Assembly (NCBI RefSeq): GCF_002847305.1
Contig: NZ_CP025410.1
Span: 1-64,000 of the forward strand
Source: Paracoccus tegillarcae
Lineage (GTDB): Bacteria; Pseudomonadota; Alphaproteobacteria; Rhodobacterales; Rhodobacteraceae
Direction of reading: 5' to 3'
DNA: 64,000 bases
In this document: positions 62,174-64,000 of the stretch, in pieces
How the letters are laid out: each line of letters opens with the position of its first letter
Position numbering within the stretch: position 1 is the stretch's first letter
Program-made: the position numbers and the translations under genes
Notes under the pieces: model-generated
Database searches by the model: none
What the model was told of the DNA's origin: nothing
Seen by the model: the letters and a program-made list of their open reading frames with translations, nothing else

Positions 62174-62427
62174 CGGGCCGCGATGAGGCAGAAGACAGGC
62201 TTCGCGGCCCGCGCAAGCTCGGGCCTTATGCGGATCGCGATCTTGATTGCCAGGAAGCCCTGGAAGCTGGCTTGATGGCTTTGGTTGATCGGGCCGAGGC
62301 GGCAGGCTGGCTACGGATCGAAGCCTATGCGGCGCTTGTCGAGCTGATCGACCATCAGGCCATGGCGGACCAGGCCAGGGAATTGACGGCAGAGACGATA
62401 GACCGTTTGCGAGGGTCAAAGAACTGA
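62170..62427 (+). CDS. 85-aa helical hypothetical
   Basis: MTGRDEAEDRLRGPRKLGPY followed by helices (DCQEALEAGLMALVDRAEAA, EAYAALVELIDHQAMADQAR). ATGA-coupled to the upstream gene. Unknown. Confidence 0.55.
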   Translation: MTGRDEAEDRLRGPRKLGPYADRDLDCQEALEAGLMALVDRAEAAGWLRIEAYAALVELIDHQAMADQARELTAETIDRLRGSKN

Positions 62428-62474
62428 GGCCCGCGCCGCCCGGCAACAGCGACCATCAAGACAAACAGGATTTC

Positions 62475-62873
62475 ATGAAACATCTTCTCCTTGCCGCGAT
62501 AATCGCTGTTGCTGGAACGCCGGCGTTGTCGATCGGCGTCTGCGACGGGCCGAACCGGCACACCTGCGTTGTCGACGGTGATACGGTGTGGTTGGACGGC
62601 ACAAAATACAGAATGGCTGGCTATGACGCGCCGGAAACAACCACGAATATTTGCGGCGGACAGGCAGAGGTCGATTTGGGACGCCGCGCAACGCGGCGCG
62701 TTGTCGAGCTGCTGAACGCGGGCAATATCAGCATCGCCGATCACGGCACGCGCGGCAAATACGGGCGCGGTCTGATTTCGATCTACTCCGGCGGAACGGA
62801 TATTGGCGACATTCTCATCCGCGAGGGCCTTGCCCGACACTGGCCGCACGGTCGCGAGTTCTGGTGCCGCTGA
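62475..62873 (+). CDS. Secreted SNase-like nuclease (132 aa)
   Basis: Signal peptide MKHLLLAAIIAVAGTPALS, then VVDGDTVWLDGTKYRMAGYD with the APET signature and RGKYGRGLISIYSGGTDIGD; ends HGREFWCR. Thermonuclease fold lacking the longer C-terminal tail of the protein at 11604. Periplasmic nuclease; a role in DNA transfer is inference. Confidence 0.8.
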   Translation: MKHLLLAAIIAVAGTPALSIGVCDGPNRHTCVVDGDTVWLDGTKYRMAGYDAPETTTNICGGQAEVDLGRRATRRVVELLNAGNISIADHGTRGKYGRGLISIYSGGTDIGDILIREGLARHWPHGREFWCR

Positions 62874-62949
62874 CAGGCGAAGACCGGCTGGCCTTTGGCG
62901 TAATGGACACCAATTGACCGGCCAAGCGTGTTCTCTATATGTTCCGACC

Positions 62950-63267
62950 ATGCCCGCGGTTCCGTCCTCCAACAAGTTTGCCAATCGATCGATCAGCGAC
63001 TGCGCCCGCGACCAGATGCTGATCACGATGCGCTGCAATTGCTGCCGGCGGCAGGTGGTGTTTTGGGCCGAGGATCTGGATCGCGTCCTAGAGGGCAAGT
63101 TTCACGAGGCGCACAAGCCGATCTGGCCCTGCTCAAATTGCCGGACGATAGACTATATGCAGATGCGCTGGAGCATTCCGGCAGCCTCGGAAATCGCCGC
63201 TGGCTTGACCGTCAGGCGACCAGTCCGGAAGATCACGAAATGGATCTGGCGCGACGAAAGGGCTTAG
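62950..63267 (+). CDS. Zinc-finger small protein (105 aa)
   Basis: From ATG 62950. MRCNCCRRQVVFWAEDLDRV and PIWPCSNCRTIDYMQMRW give two Cys pairs in a zinc-ribbon layout, with a basic C-terminus (VRRPVRKITKWIWRDERA). Four bases before the SRAP gene, so possibly one operon. Confidence 0.6.
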   Translation: MPAVPSSNKFANRSISDCARDQMLITMRCNCCRRQVVFWAEDLDRVLEGKFHEAHKPIWPCSNCRTIDYMQMRWSIPAASEIAAGLTVRRPVRKITKWIWRDERA

Positions 63268-63270
63268 TCG

Positions 63271-63918
63271 ATGTGTAATCTTTACAGCAACACGACGACG
63301 CAAGAGGCGATGCGCCGCATGTTCGACGGCCTGGCAGACCGGGCCGGCAACCTGAAGCCTGGTCGGGTTTACCCCGACCAGATGGGGGCCATCGTGCGGC
63401 ATGGCGATGGGGCTTTGGAGCTGGTGCAGAGCCGGTGGGGACTGCCATCGCCCAAATTCGCCCTGAAAACCGAACGGGATCCCGGCGTGACGAATGTGCG
63501 CAATCTCGGATCGGCTCATTGGCGGCGGTGGCTCGGCCGCGATCATCGCTGTCTGGTGCCGGTGACGGCTTTTGCCGAACCGGCTGGCAAGGGCCGGGGC
63601 AACCAGTGGTTTGCCCTGGCGGATGAAAGACCGATGTTCTTCGCCGGAATCGAGGTCAGGGACTGGACCTCGGTTCGCAAGGTGAAGGACGGCGAAACGA
63701 TGGACGATCTCTATGCCTTCCTGACCTGTGACCCGAACGCAGAGGTTAAGCCTGTTCACCCGAAGGCCATGCCGGTCATTCTCACGGAACCGGAGGAATG
63801 GCGCGCCTGGATGGACGGCATCCCGGCACCGGAGCTTCAACGCCCGCTGGCTGATGGACTGCTGTGCTTGATCGAGGACGACGATCCGAGGGCAAGGACT
63901 GATCCGCCGCGCCCATAG
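63271..63918 (+). CDS. SRAP (YedK/HMCES) peptidase-like abasic-site protein
   Basis: 215 residues. Catalytic Cys2 after Met (MCNLYSNTT), YPDQMGAIVRHG, SRWGLPSP, TNVRNLGSAHWRRWLG (Asn), RCLVPVTAFAEPAGKG (Glu) and HPKAMPVIL (His). SRAP proteins crosslink to abasic sites in single-stranded DNA to shield them, fitting a plasmid that enters as a single strand. Full length. Confidence 0.9.
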   Translation: MCNLYSNTTTQEAMRRMFDGLADRAGNLKPGRVYPDQMGAIVRHGDGALELVQSRWGLPSPKFALKTERDPGVTNVRNLGSAHWRRWLGRDHRCLVPVTAFAEPAGKGRGNQWFALADERPMFFAGIEVRDWTSVRKVKDGETMDDLYAFLTCDPNAEVKPVHPKAMPVILTEPEEWRAWMDGIPAPELQRPLADGLLCLIEDDDPRARTDPPRP

Positions 63919-64000
63919 GCGCGGCTCGGCGCGAAGCGCACGGGCCTGGCCTGTCCCCGGCCCATAGCCGGGGCCGGCCAGGGCAACCCGCCGACCGCGC

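Larger units (their letters stand above)
57095..64000. repeat. Terminal overlap, copy 2 (accurate)
   Basis: This is the higher-quality copy of bases 1-6778: all genes here are intact. The copy stops only because the window stops, so the true overlap may continue. Joining 64000 to 6779 gives a circle of about 57,222 bp. Confidence 0.9.

Overview
The window reads as one full turn, plus an overlap, of a conjugative plasmid from an alphaproteobacterium, most likely a Rhodobacteraceae member such as Paracoccus. This is inferred from the high GC content, a RepC replication protein, and an accessory set typical of that group (ArdC, DUF3768, DUF1612-type protein, VirB/VirD4). Bases 1-6778 and 57095-64000 are the same sequence. 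The first copy is shorter by 128 bases, almost entirely through single-base deletions in short homopolymers. The simplest reading is a circular contig of about 57.2 kb whose ends were not trimmed and whose first end is poorly polished. Frameshifted genes in 1-6778, and the frameshifts in the ParB-like gene at 7.1-7.9 kb, are therefore probably sequencing errors. No rRNA, tRNA or CRISPR was seen.

Layout on the better copy. (a) 56.5-60.2 kb, minus strand: a tightly overlapping train of small genes around an ArdC-like antirestriction protein. (b) 60.9-63.9 kb: a small membrane protein, VapBC, a secreted nuclease, a zinc-finger protein and an SRAP/YedK peptidase. (c) 7-14.6 kb, minus strand: ParB-like protein, DUF3768 protein, a direct-repeat-bounded membrane gene, a secreted nuclease, a chimera between a DNA methylase N-terminus and a RepC C-terminus, and two plasmid hypotheticals. 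A 300-360 bp terminator-leader module recurs upstream of three genes in (a) and (c). (d) 15-29.6 kb: an accessory and defence island with a GNAT enzyme, an ArsR/AHSA1/DUF4287 operon, an HNH pair, two HEPN-type proteins, a GHKL ATPase-nuclease fusion, an IS630 remnant fused to a threonine aldolase remnant, RnlAB, a serine resolvase and a type II restriction-modification pair. (e) 29.8-32.4 kb: two exported proteins and a repC with no adjacent repAB, preceded by a probable antisense RNA.

(f) 32.5-34.2 kb: a LuxR/LuxI quorum-sensing pair with two lux/tra-box-like dyads. (g) 34.3-49 kb: a complete VirB1-VirB11 operon with VirD4, ending at a bidirectional terminator. (h) 49-51.5 kb: relaxase and MobC-like accessory protein on the opposite strand. 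(i) 51.8-53.5 kb: an array of about 40 heptanucleotide repeats, then a ParA/VirC1-like ATPase and a VirC2-like double ribbon-helix-helix protein. (j) 53.9-56.4 kb: a small paralogue of a gene in (a), a tyrosine recombinase and a divergent DUF1612-type regulator.

Working model (inference): RepC and its antisense RNA set copy number. The ATPase, RHH protein and heptad array form a partition centromere or an overdrive-like transfer enhancer. LuxI/LuxR couples VirB/VirD4 and relaxase transfer to cell density. ArdC and the small leading-region genes help establishment, and the toxin-antitoxin, restriction-modification, HEPN and GHKL modules protect plasmid and host. The observations most worth following are the heptad array, the GHKL-nuclease/HEPN cluster, the methylase-RepC chimera, the VirB5 protein with an inserted transglycosylase, and the reused leader module.
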